Source: Bacillus sp. REN3 (GTDB lineage Bacteria > Bacillota > Bacilli > Bacillales > Cytobacillaceae). From it: a DNA stretch of 64,000 nucleotides. Under the pieces are notes generated by a model that was given only the letters and a program-made list of their open reading frames with translations, was not told the DNA's origin and did no database searches. Below are positions 37,526 to 46,872 of the stretch, in pieces (within the stretch, counting starts at the first letter, position 1; each line of letters opens with the position of its first letter). Both the position numbers and the translations under genes were made by a program. Location: the NCBI RefSeq assembly GCF_017912555.1, contig NZ_JAERSD010000025.1:1-64000 (forward strand), read 5' to 3'.

Positions 37526-38838
37526 CAAAGGACGATCGTACTGAGCAAAATACCGATCGCGACTGCTCCGATTGTCGCCACAAGGCCAGGGACCATGAAG
37601 CTGTGATTGAGGATGTACTTTCCGATACGCGTTGTGCCTGTCCGGTCAAAGTTGATCGCCGCGACGACCGTGGGGTAGTTAGGGATGAAGAAATACCCAT
37701 TCACCGCCGGGAACATCGCGATCAATAAAGCAGGATTGATGCCAAGCGTGATTCCAAGCGGCATTAACGTCCTGACTGTCGCAGCCTGGCTGTACAGGAG
37801 GATGGACAGAGCAAACAACGCTACGGCGAATAGCCATGGAGCTGCTGTAACAAGATCTGAGATTGATCCAGAGATAACCTCTATATTTCCCTGGAAGAAA
37901 GTATCCCCCATCCATGCGATGCCAAATATCGCGACAACAGCGGCGGCACCCGCCTTGAATACGCTGCCTGAAATAATCTCCTCTACTTTCGGTTTCGCAA
38001 GGATAATAATCATGGCGGCAATCGTCAGCATGACGATTTCGATAGCGGCCGGCATCCCCATTCTTGTGAAGACCCCCTCGATTTCCCAGCCCGGCCGGAG
38101 CTCTGGGATGGAACCAAGAATGACGACAAGGATAGCGGCAAGCAAAAAAAGTATGACAGAAAGCTTGGCGCCTGAATCAGCGGCATATGCTTTTTTATCT
38201 TTTTGGATCGGAATGAGCCCCTCTTCCAGGCGCTTCAAATACTCAGCATCCATGGACAGTTCCTTGCCCATTCTGCTTGCGGCGAACGCAGCGATCATGC
38301 AGGCAATGGATGTTGATGGAACACAGATCAGCATGATTTGCAGCAGGCTGATATTAAAGTCGGCCAGCAATGCAAGCATGGCGACAGTGGCGGCAGAAAT
38401 CGGGCTGGCGGTAATCGCCTGCTGGGAGGCAATCACGGCGATTGACATCGGCCGTTCCGGACGGACCCCGGATTCCCTCGACACTTCAGCAATGACAGGA
38501 AGAACTGAATACGCAACGTGTCCAGTCCCTGCAAAGAAAGTGAAAATGTAAGTAACCATAGGGGCTATGAAAGTGATCCGTTTTGGGTTTTTCCGCAATG
38601 CTTTTTCTGCCAGATAGACAAGATATTCCATTCCTCCAGCTGCCTGCAATGCACCTGCAGCAGTTATGACAGCCAAAATCATCAGCATGACATCAATCGG
38701 AGCAGATGTAGGCTGCAGCCCGAATCCAAATACGAGGATTGCCAGCCCCACTCCTCCCATTACGCCCAGGCCAACGCCGCCAAGGCGGGCTCCAATAAAG
38801 ATGCAGGCCATCACGATTAGAAATTGAATCCATAACAT
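37525..38838 (-). CDS. dcuA: Anaerobic C4-dicarboxylate antiporter DcuA (copy 1)
   Basis: A 437-aa membrane protein of the DcuA/DcuB family, hydrophobic throughout with about 10 or more TM segments and a short charged loop around residue 205-235. It exchanges fumarate, malate or aspartate for succinate. ATG 38838 follows GGGAGGG; the frame to 38886 is an over-extension. It differs from copy 2 at 43912 at only about 20 residues, with residues 1-158 almost identical. A terminator at 39178-39206 separates it from sdhB, so it is probably its own transcript, preceded by an Fnr/Rex-like palindrome. Confidence 0.92.
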   Translation of the reverse strand: MLWIQFLIVMACIFIGARLGGVGLGVMGGVGLAILVFGFGLQPTSAPIDVMLMILAVITAAGALQAAGGMEYLVYLAEKALRKNPKRITFIAPMVTYIFTFFAGTGHVAYSVLPVIAEVSRESGVRPERPMSIAVIASQQAITASPISAATVAMLALLADFNISLLQIMLICVPSTSIACMIAAFAASRMGKELSMDAEYLKRLEEGLIPIQKDKKAYAADSGAKLSVILFLLAAILVVILGSIPELRPGWEIEGVFTRMGMPAAIEIVMLTIAAMIIILAKPKVEEIISGSVFKAGAAAVVAIFGIAWMGDTFFQGNIEVISGSISDLVTAAPWLFAVALFALSILLYSQAATVRTLMPLGITLGINPALLIAMFPAVNGYFFIPNYPTVVAAINFDRTGTTRIGKYILNHSFMVPGLVATIGAVAIGILLSTIVL

Positions 38839-39177
38839 GTCCCTTCCCTCCCGGGTAATGATGATGCTTGATGCTGTACCATCCAAAGGAATGGCGCCTG
38901 TTCGTAGTGAATCATTTCACATAAAGTACCATAAAAAAATAAAAAAATGGGAAAAGAATCGTCAAGCTTCCTAAAAACCAAAAAACTTCTCCTTTTTTGG
39001 ACACTATCCCACATTTTTTCCCATCAACCATCTTTTCTATTCCCGGCAATCTTCTAAAAGAAACCTTCAATCGGCATAACATTAAGGTCTACCTTGACCT
39101 GGTCAAATTGATTTTTAAAGACCTCCAGTAACAGGACGGCCCATTGCAGCCATTCCCTATTTCTTTTTGATCAAAAC
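38839..39177. other. Upstream region of dcuA copy 1
   Basis: About 340 bp with the palindrome at 38906-38921 and A-rich tracts; no gene is seen. It should contain the dcuA copy 1 promoter on the minus strand. Confidence 0.5.
38906..38921. promoter_or_regulatory. Fnr/Rex-like palindrome upstream of dcuA copy 1
   Basis: AGTGAATCATTTCACA matches TGTGA-N6-TCACA with one mismatch, and a Rex-type TTGTGAA-N4-TTCACAA with two, about 70 bp before the start codon. Confidence 0.55.
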
Positions 39178-39206
39178 AAATGCCGGTTCATTCCGAACCG
39201 GCATTT
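39178..39206 (-). terminator. sdhB terminator
   Basis: AAATGCCGGTTC-ATTCC-GAACCGGCATTT; on the minus strand it is followed by TTTG TTTTG. Confidence 0.87.
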
Positions 39207-39212
39207 GAGTAT

Positions 39213-39968
39213 TCAAAAGCTTCCAAAAAAGCTCTTAATGGAATGTACTGTAACTTGGCGGTTTAGATGGGCGAGAGATGTCGTGAGCGGTATTCCTTTT
39301 GGACAAACCTCGACACAATTTTGCGAATTCCCGCATGTCGTGATGCCGCCCTCTCCCATGATGGCTTCCAGACGTTCTCCTTTATGCATGGCGCCTGTTG
39401 GGTGCGCATTAAAGAGGCGGACCTGGGATAAAGGCGCCGGTCCCATGAAAGGAGAATGATCATTCACATTTGGGCATGCTTCAAGGCAGCAGCCGCAGGT
39501 CATACACTTTGAAAGTTCATAAGCCCACTGCCGCGTGTTCTCAGGCATTCGCGGACCAGGACCTAAATCATGCGTCCCATCGATTGGAATCCACGCTTTC
39601 ACTTTTTTAAGCGAATCGAACATTCTCTGCCGATCTACAGCCAGATCGCGAATCACAGGAAATGTGCTTAATGGTTCAATCCGGATCGGCTGTTCCAGGC
39701 GGTCAATCAATGAAGAACATGCCTGTTGCGGCTTTCCATTGATGACCATCGAACATGCACCGCAGACCTCTTCAAGGCAAACGGATTCCCAAATGACTGG
39801 TGTCGTTTTTTCACCCTTGGCGTTGACTGGTTTTTTCTGTATTTCCATCAACGCCGAAATGATGTTCATATTCGGGCGGTAGGGTATGTGAAAATCCTCA
39901 AGATAAGGGGCTGAAGTAGCATCTCTCTGCCTTTTGATGATTAAGTGGATTTTTTTCTCTGCAGGCAT
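39213..39968 (-). CDS. sdhB: Succinate dehydrogenase / fumarate reductase iron-sulfur subunit
   Basis: A 251-aa protein with an N-terminal [2Fe-2S] ferredoxin domain (CLEEVCGACSMVINGKPQQAC) and a C-terminal domain with two cysteine clusters for the [4Fe-4S] and [3Fe-4S] centres (CMTCGCCLEACP, CGNSQNCVEVCP). It links the flavoprotein to the membrane heme subunit. AAAGGAG precedes ATG 39968 in the overlapping end of sdhA. Sequence resembles B. subtilis SdhB; the context with aspartase and DcuA suggests use as fumarate reductase (inference). Confidence 0.95.
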   Translation of the reverse strand: MPAEKKIHLIIKRQRDATSAPYLEDFHIPYRPNMNIISALMEIQKKPVNAKGEKTTPVIWESVCLEEVCGACSMVINGKPQQACSSLIDRLEQPIRIEPLSTFPVIRDLAVDRQRMFDSLKKVKAWIPIDGTHDLGPGPRMPENTRQWAYELSKCMTCGCCLEACPNVNDHSPFMGPAPLSQVRLFNAHPTGAMHKGERLEAIMGEGGITTCGNSQNCVEVCPKGIPLTTSLAHLNRQVTVHSIKSFFGSF

Positions 39969-39970
39969 GA

Positions 39971-41734
39971 TTACTTTGCTCCTTTCTTGGATTTTGTGTA
40001 ATCGCGTTTTCTTGGTGCAATTAACGACACATCGACTTTTTCATAGGATAATTCAGGCAATTTCGTTTTAGGATTAAACTTGGCCATTGTGGTTTTCAGC
40101 CATTCTTCGTCATTGCGTTCTGGATACTCAGGCTTGTAATGGGCGCCGCGGCTTTCATTTCTTTGGTAAGCTCCAAGTGTGATCACATGCGCTAAATTGA
40201 TCATTCCTTCAAGCTGTCGAGTGAATGATGCGCCTGAGTTGCTCCATCTTGCCGTATCTTCTATGTTGATCCGCTTGTACCGTTCTTTGAATTCCTGAAG
40301 TTTTTCATAAGTCAATTTCAATTTTTTATTTTCCCGCACGACTGTCACGTTTGCTGTCATCAGTTCCCCAAGCTCTTTATGGAGCAAGTATGCGTTTTCG
40401 TTTCCATCCATCTTCAGAATGGATTCATATTTCAGCTTGTCTTTGTTTACATACTGATCAAAGGTAGAATCCGGTATGGCGCTGGCTGACTTGTCCAATC
40501 CTTGAATATATTCCAGGGCTGACGGACCAGCAACCATGCCGCCATAAACAGCTGACAACAGGGAATTGGCACCTAAGCGATTCGCACCATGCTGGGAGTA
40601 ATCACATTCACCCGCTGCAAACAGTCCTGGAATACTCGTTCTTTGATCAAAGTCAACCCACAATCCGCCCATGGAATAATGGACTGCCGGAAAAATTTTC
40701 ATTGGGACTTTGCGCGGATCATCCCCCATGAATTTTTCGTAAATTTCCATGATTCCCCCAAGCTTGATATCAAGCTGTTTGGAATCAATATGTGACAGAT
40801 CAAGATATACTTTGTTTTCTCCGTCTATTCCAAGCTTCTGGCTCACACAAACATCAAATATTTCACGCGTGGCAATATCCCTCGGGACTAGATTTCCGTA
40901 TGCAGGGTATTTCTCTTCGAGGAAGTACCAAGGCTTCCCGTCCTTATAAGTCCAGACCCTGCCACCCTCTCCTCGCGCAGATTCACTCATCAGGCGATTC
41001 TTGTCGTCACCTGGAATGGCCGTAGGGTGGATTTGAATGAATTCACCATTCGCATAAACCGCACCCTGCTCATACAATCTGGCAGCTGCATATCCCGTAT
41101 TGATCGTCGAATTGGTTGATTTTCCAAAAATTAGTCCAGGACCACCAGTCGCAATGATGACCGCATCCGCTGGAAATGGATGAATTTCCATTGTCCTCAG
41201 ATTCTGGGCGGTTAACCCCCGGCAGATTCCCTCATCATCAACGACGGCCGAAACGAATTCCCAGTTTTCAAATTTCGTGACAAGCCCATCGACTTCATAT
41301 TTCCTGACTTGTTCGTCCAGCGCATACAAGAGCTGCTGCCCGGTTGTCGCTCCGGCAAAAGCAGTGCGATGATGCTGTGTTCCTCCAAACCTGCGGAAAT
41401 CAAGCAAACCTTCGGGTGTCCGGTTAAACATGACCCCCATGCGATCAAACATGTGGATGATTTTCGGGGCCGCTTCACACATCGCCCTGACCGGAGGCTG
41501 GTTGGCAAGGAAATCTCCGCCGTATACTGAATCATCAAAATGCTCCCATGGAGAATCATTCTCTCCTTTTGTATTCACTGCTCCATTGATTCCCCCTTGT
41601 GCACATACAGAATGCGATCGTTTTACGGGAACGATGGAGAATAAGTCAACCCTCGTGCCGCTTTCCGCTATCTTGATGGCCGCCATCAATCCTGCGAGAC
41701 CACCGCCGACTATTGCGATTGTACCCTTGCTCAT
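39971..41734 (-). CDS. sdhA: Succinate dehydrogenase / fumarate reductase flavoprotein subunit
   Basis: A 587-aa flavoprotein, very close in length and sequence to B. subtilis SdhA. FAD-binding GGGLAGLMAAI at the N-terminus, the covalent-FAD histidine region SVCAQGGINGAVNTKGE, active-site HPTAIPGDD and the C-terminal RNESRGAHYKPEYPERNDEEW motif are all intact. It interconverts succinate and fumarate on the cytosolic side. AGGAGGG precedes ATG 41734. Middle gene of sdhC-sdhA-sdhB. Confidence 0.96.
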   Translation of the reverse strand: MSKGTIAIVGGGLAGLMAAIKIAESGTRVDLFSIVPVKRSHSVCAQGGINGAVNTKGENDSPWEHFDDSVYGGDFLANQPPVRAMCEAAPKIIHMFDRMGVMFNRTPEGLLDFRRFGGTQHHRTAFAGATTGQQLLYALDEQVRKYEVDGLVTKFENWEFVSAVVDDEGICRGLTAQNLRTMEIHPFPADAVIIATGGPGLIFGKSTNSTINTGYAAARLYEQGAVYANGEFIQIHPTAIPGDDKNRLMSESARGEGGRVWTYKDGKPWYFLEEKYPAYGNLVPRDIATREIFDVCVSQKLGIDGENKVYLDLSHIDSKQLDIKLGGIMEIYEKFMGDDPRKVPMKIFPAVHYSMGGLWVDFDQRTSIPGLFAAGECDYSQHGANRLGANSLLSAVYGGMVAGPSALEYIQGLDKSASAIPDSTFDQYVNKDKLKYESILKMDGNENAYLLHKELGELMTANVTVVRENKKLKLTYEKLQEFKERYKRINIEDTARWSNSGASFTRQLEGMINLAHVITLGAYQRNESRGAHYKPEYPERNDEEWLKTTMAKFNPKTKLPELSYEKVDVSLIAPRKRDYTKSKKGAK

Positions 41735-41757
41735 TTGAATGCCCTCCTATCCAGCTA

Positions 41758-42372
41758 TCAAGCAAATGCAAGTATTGCGCGTACACCAATGATGGATAGT
41801 ACGACAAATAATCCGAATGTAATATATGAAAATACTTTTTGTGATTTCGGGGAAACTGTGATTCCCCATGTGATCAGGAAAGTCCATATGCCATTCGCGA
41901 AATGATAAATGGACGAAACAATCCCGACAATGTACAATCCTAAAGAAACGGGGCTGTCTACTATATTGGCCATTAGATTGAAGTTTGCTTCGGCTCCAAA
42001 GAATTCGACTTGGACCTTCGTTTCCCATATGTGCCAGGTAACGAAAATAAATGTGATCACTCCCGTCAATCTTTGCAGGAAGAATTTCCAGTTCCGGACA
42101 AAACCGTATCGCCCTACATTGTTTTTCGCCTGGAACGCTATATAAATTCCGTAAATTGCATGGAAATACAGAGGAATGAAAATGATGAAGGCCTCAAGGA
42201 AATATTTGAAGGGCAAATTCACCATGATTCCTGCTGCCGTATTATAAGCATCCTGTCCCCATGTTGCTGTATAGTTGACGAAAAGGTGAACCGTCAGGAA
42301 CACCCCGACCGGGATGATTCCTGACAGTGAGTGAAGCTTTCTGTATAAATGCTGGTTCCTTCCGTGCTCCAT
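41758..42372 (-). CDS. sdhC: Succinate dehydrogenase cytochrome b558 subunit
   Basis: A 204-aa membrane anchor with five TM helices and heme-ligand histidines (HSLSGIIPVG, HLFVNY, HAIYGIYIAF, WHIWET, YHFANGIW), like the diheme cytochrome b558 of B. subtilis. It exchanges electrons with menaquinone. AAGGAGG precedes ATG 42372. First of the three enzyme subunits, downstream of aspA. Confidence 0.95.
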   Translation of the reverse strand: MEHGRNQHLYRKLHSLSGIIPVGVFLTVHLFVNYTATWGQDAYNTAAGIMVNLPFKYFLEAFIIFIPLYFHAIYGIYIAFQAKNNVGRYGFVRNWKFFLQRLTGVITFIFVTWHIWETKVQVEFFGAEANFNLMANIVDSPVSLGLYIVGIVSSIYHFANGIWTFLITWGITVSPKSQKVFSYITFGLFVVLSIIGVRAILAFA

Positions 42373-42401
42373 GATAACGCCTCCTTAAGTGCTGCCCTCG
42401 C

Positions 42402-43844
42402 TTACACCAATAGCTCTTCTTCCTTTTTTTTATCGATCAATTCCTTGCCCGAAATACCCGGATGCGTCATTTCAAATGGGTTAAGAATCGTATCGAGTTC
42501 CTTATTTGTCAACACCCCGCGTTCCAGTACGATTTCACGGACTGGACGATTTGATACAATCGCTTCCCTGGCGACAGAAGCTGCGGTTTCATATCCTACG
42601 TGCGGATTGATTGCGGTGATGACTCCTACGCTGTTATTGACGTAAGCTTTCATTCTCTCTTCATTGGCTGTAATGCCGCTTAAGCAATGTTCACGGAAGA
42701 CAGCGAAGACATTTGTCATGATTTTTATCGATTGGAGGAGATTGTATACAATGACTGGTTCCATGACATTCAACTCGAATTGGCCCGCCTCCGCTGCCAT
42801 GCTGATTGTCAAATCATTTCCGACAACCTGGAATGCACTCTGGTTCAAAACTTCCGCCATCACCGGATTGACTTTTCCGGGCATGATCGATGAACCTGGC
42901 TGCCGGGCAGGGAGATTGATTTCCCCGAATCCGCAGCGAGGACCTGAAGTCATCATCCTAAGATCGTTCGCGATTTTGGACATGTTCAGCATGCAGACTT
43001 TCAATGCAGCTGAAACTTCAATATAGCAATCGGTATTCTGTGTCCCATCGACAAGGTTTTCTGAACCCTTTAGCGGGAATCCGCTGAATTCCACAAGATA
43101 GTCCACAGCCTTTTGGATATAGACGGGATCAGCATTAAGGCCAGTTCCGACTGCCGTAGCACCCATGTTCACTTCGTATAAATGTTCCCTGGTTGCGCTG
43201 ATTCTCTTAATATCCCTTTTTAAAACTCTTGCGTATGCCTCGAATTCCTGGCCAAGACGAATCGGAACGGCGTCCTGCAGATGCGTGCGGCCCATTTTAA
43301 TCATGCCCGCAAACTCCTTGCCCTTTTTCATGAATTCCTCATGGAGACCTTCCATCACTTCAAGTAACCCTTCAAGAGTTGCCAGTGTTGAAAGGTGGAT
43401 GGCAGTAGGGAAGGAATCGTTGGTTGACTGTGCCATATTGACATGTGAATTCGGACTGATGATCTTATAGCTTCCCTTCTGTTCGTCCATCAACTCCAAT
43501 GCCCTGTTAGCAATCACTTCATTCGTGTTCATATTGATGGATGTGCCGGCTCCGCCCTGGATAGGGTCAACAATGAATTGATCATGCAGTTTCCCTTCGA
43601 TCACATCATCTGCAGCCTTGGCGATTGCGTCCGCAATCTTCCTATCAAGCTGGCCGATATCAGCATTTGCGAGAGCGGCCGCTTTTTTCACGATAGCCAT
43701 TGCCTTGATTAATGCTTCATCAATTCGGGAACCAGTTATCGGGAAATTCTCGATGGCCCGCATTGTCTGCACCCCATAATAAGCATTGGCAGGAACCTTT
43801 TTCTCTCCCAAAAAATCTTTCTCGACCCTGAATTGATCTTTCAT
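42402..43844 (-). CDS. aspA: Aspartate ammonia-lyase (aspartase)
   Basis: A 480-aa member of the aspartase/fumarase superfamily. The signature GSSIMPGKVNP, the substrate-binding TSGPRCGFGEINLPARQP and TMRAIENFPITGS favour aspartase over fumarase. It converts L-aspartate to fumarate and ammonia. ATG 43844 has GGGAG 9 nt upstream; ATG 43853 abuts the Shine-Dalgarno. Lying between dcuA and sdhCAB, it feeds fumarate directly to the membrane enzyme. The aspartase call over fumarase is by motif reading. Confidence 0.88.
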   Translation of the reverse strand: MKDQFRVEKDFLGEKKVPANAYYGVQTMRAIENFPITGSRIDEALIKAMAIVKKAAALANADIGQLDRKIADAIAKAADDVIEGKLHDQFIVDPIQGGAGTSINMNTNEVIANRALELMDEQKGSYKIISPNSHVNMAQSTNDSFPTAIHLSTLATLEGLLEVMEGLHEEFMKKGKEFAGMIKMGRTHLQDAVPIRLGQEFEAYARVLKRDIKRISATREHLYEVNMGATAVGTGLNADPVYIQKAVDYLVEFSGFPLKGSENLVDGTQNTDCYIEVSAALKVCMLNMSKIANDLRMMTSGPRCGFGEINLPARQPGSSIMPGKVNPVMAEVLNQSAFQVVGNDLTISMAAEAGQFELNVMEPVIVYNLLQSIKIMTNVFAVFREHCLSGITANEERMKAYVNNSVGVITAINPHVGYETAASVAREAIVSNRPVREIVLERGVLTNKELDTILNPFEMTHPGISGKELIDKKKEEELLV

Positions 43845-43911
43845 TTTCTTCATCTCCCATTTTCAATGATGCGCAGCCGGCAACTAGGCCAACTGCGGTC
43901 CAAAAGATTTC

Positions 43912-45225
43912 TTACAGTACAATCGTGCTTAACAGGATACCGATTCCTACTGCGCCGGTTGTAGCAACCAGTCCGGGAACCATGAAACTATGGTTCAGGA
44001 TATATTTTCCGATCCGTGTTGTCCCTGTTCTGTCGAAGTTAATGGCCGCAACTACGGTTGGATAGTTCGGAATGAAAAAGTACCCATTCACTGCCGGGAA
44101 CATCGCGATCAATAATGCCGGGTTGATCCCAAGTGTGATTCCCAGCGGCATTAAAGTCCTGACAGTTGCTGCCTGGCTGTACAGAAGGATGGATAAGGCG
44201 AATAAAGCGACAGCGAATAACCAAGGCGCTGCTGTCACAAGATCAGAAATCGAACCCGAGATAGCGGCGATATTTCCCTGGAAGAAGGTATCCCCCATCC
44301 AGGCAATCCCGAAGATAGCTACAACAGCTGCTGCGCCAGCTTTGAATACGGATCCTGAGACGATTTCTTCGACTTTCGGCTTTGCGAATATGATGATCAT
44401 CGCCGCGATGGTAAGCATCACGATTTCAATCGCAGCCGGCATTCCCATCCTTGTGAACACTCCGTCAATCTCCCATCCTGGGCGGAGTTCCGGAATGGAC
44501 CCAAGAATAACGACCAGTACTGCTGCCAGCAAAAACAGGATGACGGAAAGCTTTGCACCTGGGTTGGCCGTATAGGCCTTTTTATCTTTTTTGATTGGTG
44601 CGAGACCTTCTTCAAGACGCTTCAGATACTCTGCATCCATGTTCAATTCCTTGCCCATCTTGCTGGCAACGAAAGCTGCGATCATGCAGGCGATGAAAGT
44701 GGAAGGGACACAGATTAACATGATTTGCATAAGGCTGATCTTGAAATCCGCCAAAAGGGCGAGCATCGCTACCGTTGCTGCTGATATTGGACTGGCGGTG
44801 ATCGCTTGCTGCGACGCGATGACTGCGATGGACATCGGACGTTCTGGACGGACGCCTGATTCCCTTGAAACCTCTGCGATGACAGGAAGTACAGAGTATG
44901 CTACATGGCCTGTGCCGGCAAAGAAAGTGAAAATGTAAGTAACCATCGGTGCTATGAAAGTGATTCGTTTAGGATTTTTCCGCAGTGCCTTTTCAGCCAG
45001 ATAGACGAGATATTCCATCCCGCCAGCTGCCTGGAGCGCACCCGCCGCGGTGATGACCGCCAATATCATCAGCATGACATCAATAGGTGCTGAAGTCGGC
45101 TGCAGCCCGAATCCAAATACGAGGATTGCAAGGCCAACGCCCCCCATCACTCCAAGACCGACTCCACCAAGACGGGCACCAATAAATATACATGCCATAA
45201 CAATTAAAAATTGAATCCAAAACAT
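43912..45225 (-). CDS. dcuA: Anaerobic C4-dicarboxylate antiporter DcuA (copy 2)
   Basis: A 437-aa protein, about 95% identical in protein to copy 1 but with many silent differences, so the duplication is not very recent or has been held by selection. First gene of the dcuA-aspA-sdhC-sdhA-sdhB unit, 67 bp ahead of aspA. GGGAGG precedes ATG 45225. A perfect TGTGA-N6-TCACA palindrome stands 115 bp upstream. Presumed to import aspartate or fumarate in exchange for succinate. Confidence 0.92.
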   Translation of the reverse strand: MFWIQFLIVMACIFIGARLGGVGLGVMGGVGLAILVFGFGLQPTSAPIDVMLMILAVITAAGALQAAGGMEYLVYLAEKALRKNPKRITFIAPMVTYIFTFFAGTGHVAYSVLPVIAEVSRESGVRPERPMSIAVIASQQAITASPISAATVAMLALLADFKISLMQIMLICVPSTFIACMIAAFVASKMGKELNMDAEYLKRLEEGLAPIKKDKKAYTANPGAKLSVILFLLAAVLVVILGSIPELRPGWEIDGVFTRMGMPAAIEIVMLTIAAMIIIFAKPKVEEIVSGSVFKAGAAAVVAIFGIAWMGDTFFQGNIAAISGSISDLVTAAPWLFAVALFALSILLYSQAATVRTLMPLGITLGINPALLIAMFPAVNGYFFIPNYPTVVAAINFDRTGTTRIGKYILNHSFMVPGLVATTGAVGIGILLSTIVL

Positions 45226-45592
45226 TTTGGTTTCCTCCCTGGGAATGGATTGTTAAGTTATGAATGCTAAAGGCCAACATGAATTGCTAAAAATGACGTT
45301 TTTCACGAACATTGATTTTCATGACACCTTCTTTCTAATTTGTGAATGTTTTCACATTATTTTGTTCCCGAAAACGTTTCATTTCCAGGATATATGCTTT
45401 TACAGCTTCAGCATAACGATGCCCCTACGGAAAACTACAAATAGCTACACAAACTTCTTCGTTCTTAATATTTTTGTCAAATTTGCTGGCTGCCGAATCG
45501 ATTCTCTCATTTAAAATAAATATGTACAGGATTCTGCCAATCTTCAGTGAATATTAATAACATCAAAGATTCTTCTAACAGGGGATGTTTTC
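45226..45592. other. Divergent control region dcuA / histidine kinase
   Basis: 367 bp separating two divergent units. It holds the palindrome at 45341-45356 and, 31 bp from its centre on the minus strand, GAAAAT (45315-45320) as a possible -10 for dcuA. No small gene is seen. Confidence 0.55.
45341..45356. promoter_or_regulatory. Fnr/Rex-like palindrome upstream of dcuA copy 2
   Basis: TGTGAATGTTTTCACA is a perfect match to the Fnr/CRP consensus TGTGA-N6-TCACA. Extended, TTGTGAATGTTTTCACAT matches the Rex operator TTGTGAA-N4-TTCACAA at all but the last base. Spacing to a candidate -10 fits class II activation. Confidence 0.65.
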
Positions 45593-46867
45593 ATGAAGGA
45601 AAGGCTTCTTATATACCTGGCAATAGCGATTGCAGTACCGATTGCTGGTGAAATGAAATTTTACCCTTTAGAGGGGCATCTTAGGGTCAGCCTTGGGACT
45701 CCGGTTTTTTTCTTTTTTTTATTATGGTCGAGGAAGCTTCATCCATTATTATCCGGCTTAGTTGCCGGAGCTTCAGTTGTTGCTTTCAGGGTAGCTTTGC
45801 AGGGAATGACGGAAAATGCGCCTATATTAGAGGAAGTATTCACCATGCACTTCCCCGTTTTCTTTTATTACTTGACGTTTGCCCTACTGTTCTATTTTTT
45901 TAAAATCAACACTCTCTATGATCGGCCTTTAATGGTTGGCCTGCTTGGAGTGATTGTCGAAGTAGCTGCCAGCCTCGTTGAAATTGGTTTTCGCTCGATT
46001 TTTTCCCATATCCCAATCACCTTGGATACTTTCTTTACAATCGGCGGAATTGCCATCATCAGGAGTTTCTTTGTCCTCGGTTTCTTCAACATATTTGTGA
46101 TAAGAGAAGCAAAGCTTGCTGAAGAACAGCAGCGAAAAAGGACTGAGCAAATGCTGATGCTCATTTCGAACTTATACGTTGAAATGATCCAGCTGAAAAA
46201 AACGATGAAAGATGCAGAAAACGTGACAGCGGACTGCTATAATTTCTACCGTGAACTAAAAGTTCAATCCCTTGAGGGCTATGCCAAGACTGCCCTTAGG
46301 ATTGCTGGAGAAATGCATGAAATGAAAAAAGACAACCAGCGGATCTATGCCGGGCTGTCAAAATTAATGGTCAAGGAGAACTTGAATGATTTCATGACTA
46401 TTAATGAAATTATCGAGGTAATCAAAACTTGCAATGAACGGTACGCCGATTCACTCGGGAAATCCATCGATATCAAAAGCGATATTTCAGGAGACCATCC
46501 TTTATACCACACATTCATGCTGCTCTCTGTTATCAATAACCTTGTTTCGAATGGGGTTGAAGCGATTGCTGAGTCCGGAAAGATTCATCTGAGGATTGAT
46601 AGATGCGACGATCATGCCGTCATTCAAGTGAGCGACAGTGGTTCCGGGATATCCGCAAGGAATCGGGGACTCATTTTCGAACCTGGCTTCACGACCAAAT
46701 TCGATCAGACAGGTGTATCTTCTAACGGGATCGGACTGTCATATGTGAAAAATGTGGTTGAAAATCTTGATGGCACCATAATGTTGGAAGACGAAAGCTT
46801 TTCTCCATTATACAAAACAATTTTTACCGTTACGCTTCCTATTGAAAGCTTAACTGAGAAGGGATGA
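45593..46867 (+). CDS. Sensor histidine kinase, GlnK (YcbA)-like
   Basis: A 424-aa protein. N-terminal membrane domain with about six TM helices (residues 1-180), no separate extracellular sensor, a coiled linker, a phospho-acceptor region with His in GEMHEMKKDNQRIYAGL, and a GHKL ATPase domain (N box NLVSNGVEAI, G1 SDSGSGIS, G2 NGIGLSYVK). Resembles the B. subtilis GlnK (YcbA) type. AGGGGATG precedes ATG 45593. Its stop overlaps the response regulator. Divergent from the dcuA operon, so a role in its control is likely but unproven. Confidence 0.85.
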   Translation: MKERLLIYLAIAIAVPIAGEMKFYPLEGHLRVSLGTPVFFFFLLWSRKLHPLLSGLVAGASVVAFRVALQGMTENAPILEEVFTMHFPVFFYYLTFALLFYFFKINTLYDRPLMVGLLGVIVEVAASLVEIGFRSIFSHIPITLDTFFTIGGIAIIRSFFVLGFFNIFVIREAKLAEEQQRKRTEQMLMLISNLYVEMIQLKKTMKDAENVTADCYNFYRELKVQSLEGYAKTALRIAGEMHEMKKDNQRIYAGLSKLMVKENLNDFMTINEIIEVIKTCNERYADSLGKSIDIKSDISGDHPLYHTFMLLSVINNLVSNGVEAIAESGKIHLRIDRCDDHAVIQVSDSGSGISARNRGLIFEPGFTTKFDQTGVSSNGIGLSYVKNVVENLDGTIMLEDESFSPLYKTIFTVTLPIESLTEKG

Positions 46868-46872
46868 TATCC

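Noticed and set aside
45368..45384. cre-like GAAAACGTTTC near the dcuA/kinase control region
   Set aside because: Spacing between the TG and CG elements is one base short of the cre consensus on either strand.
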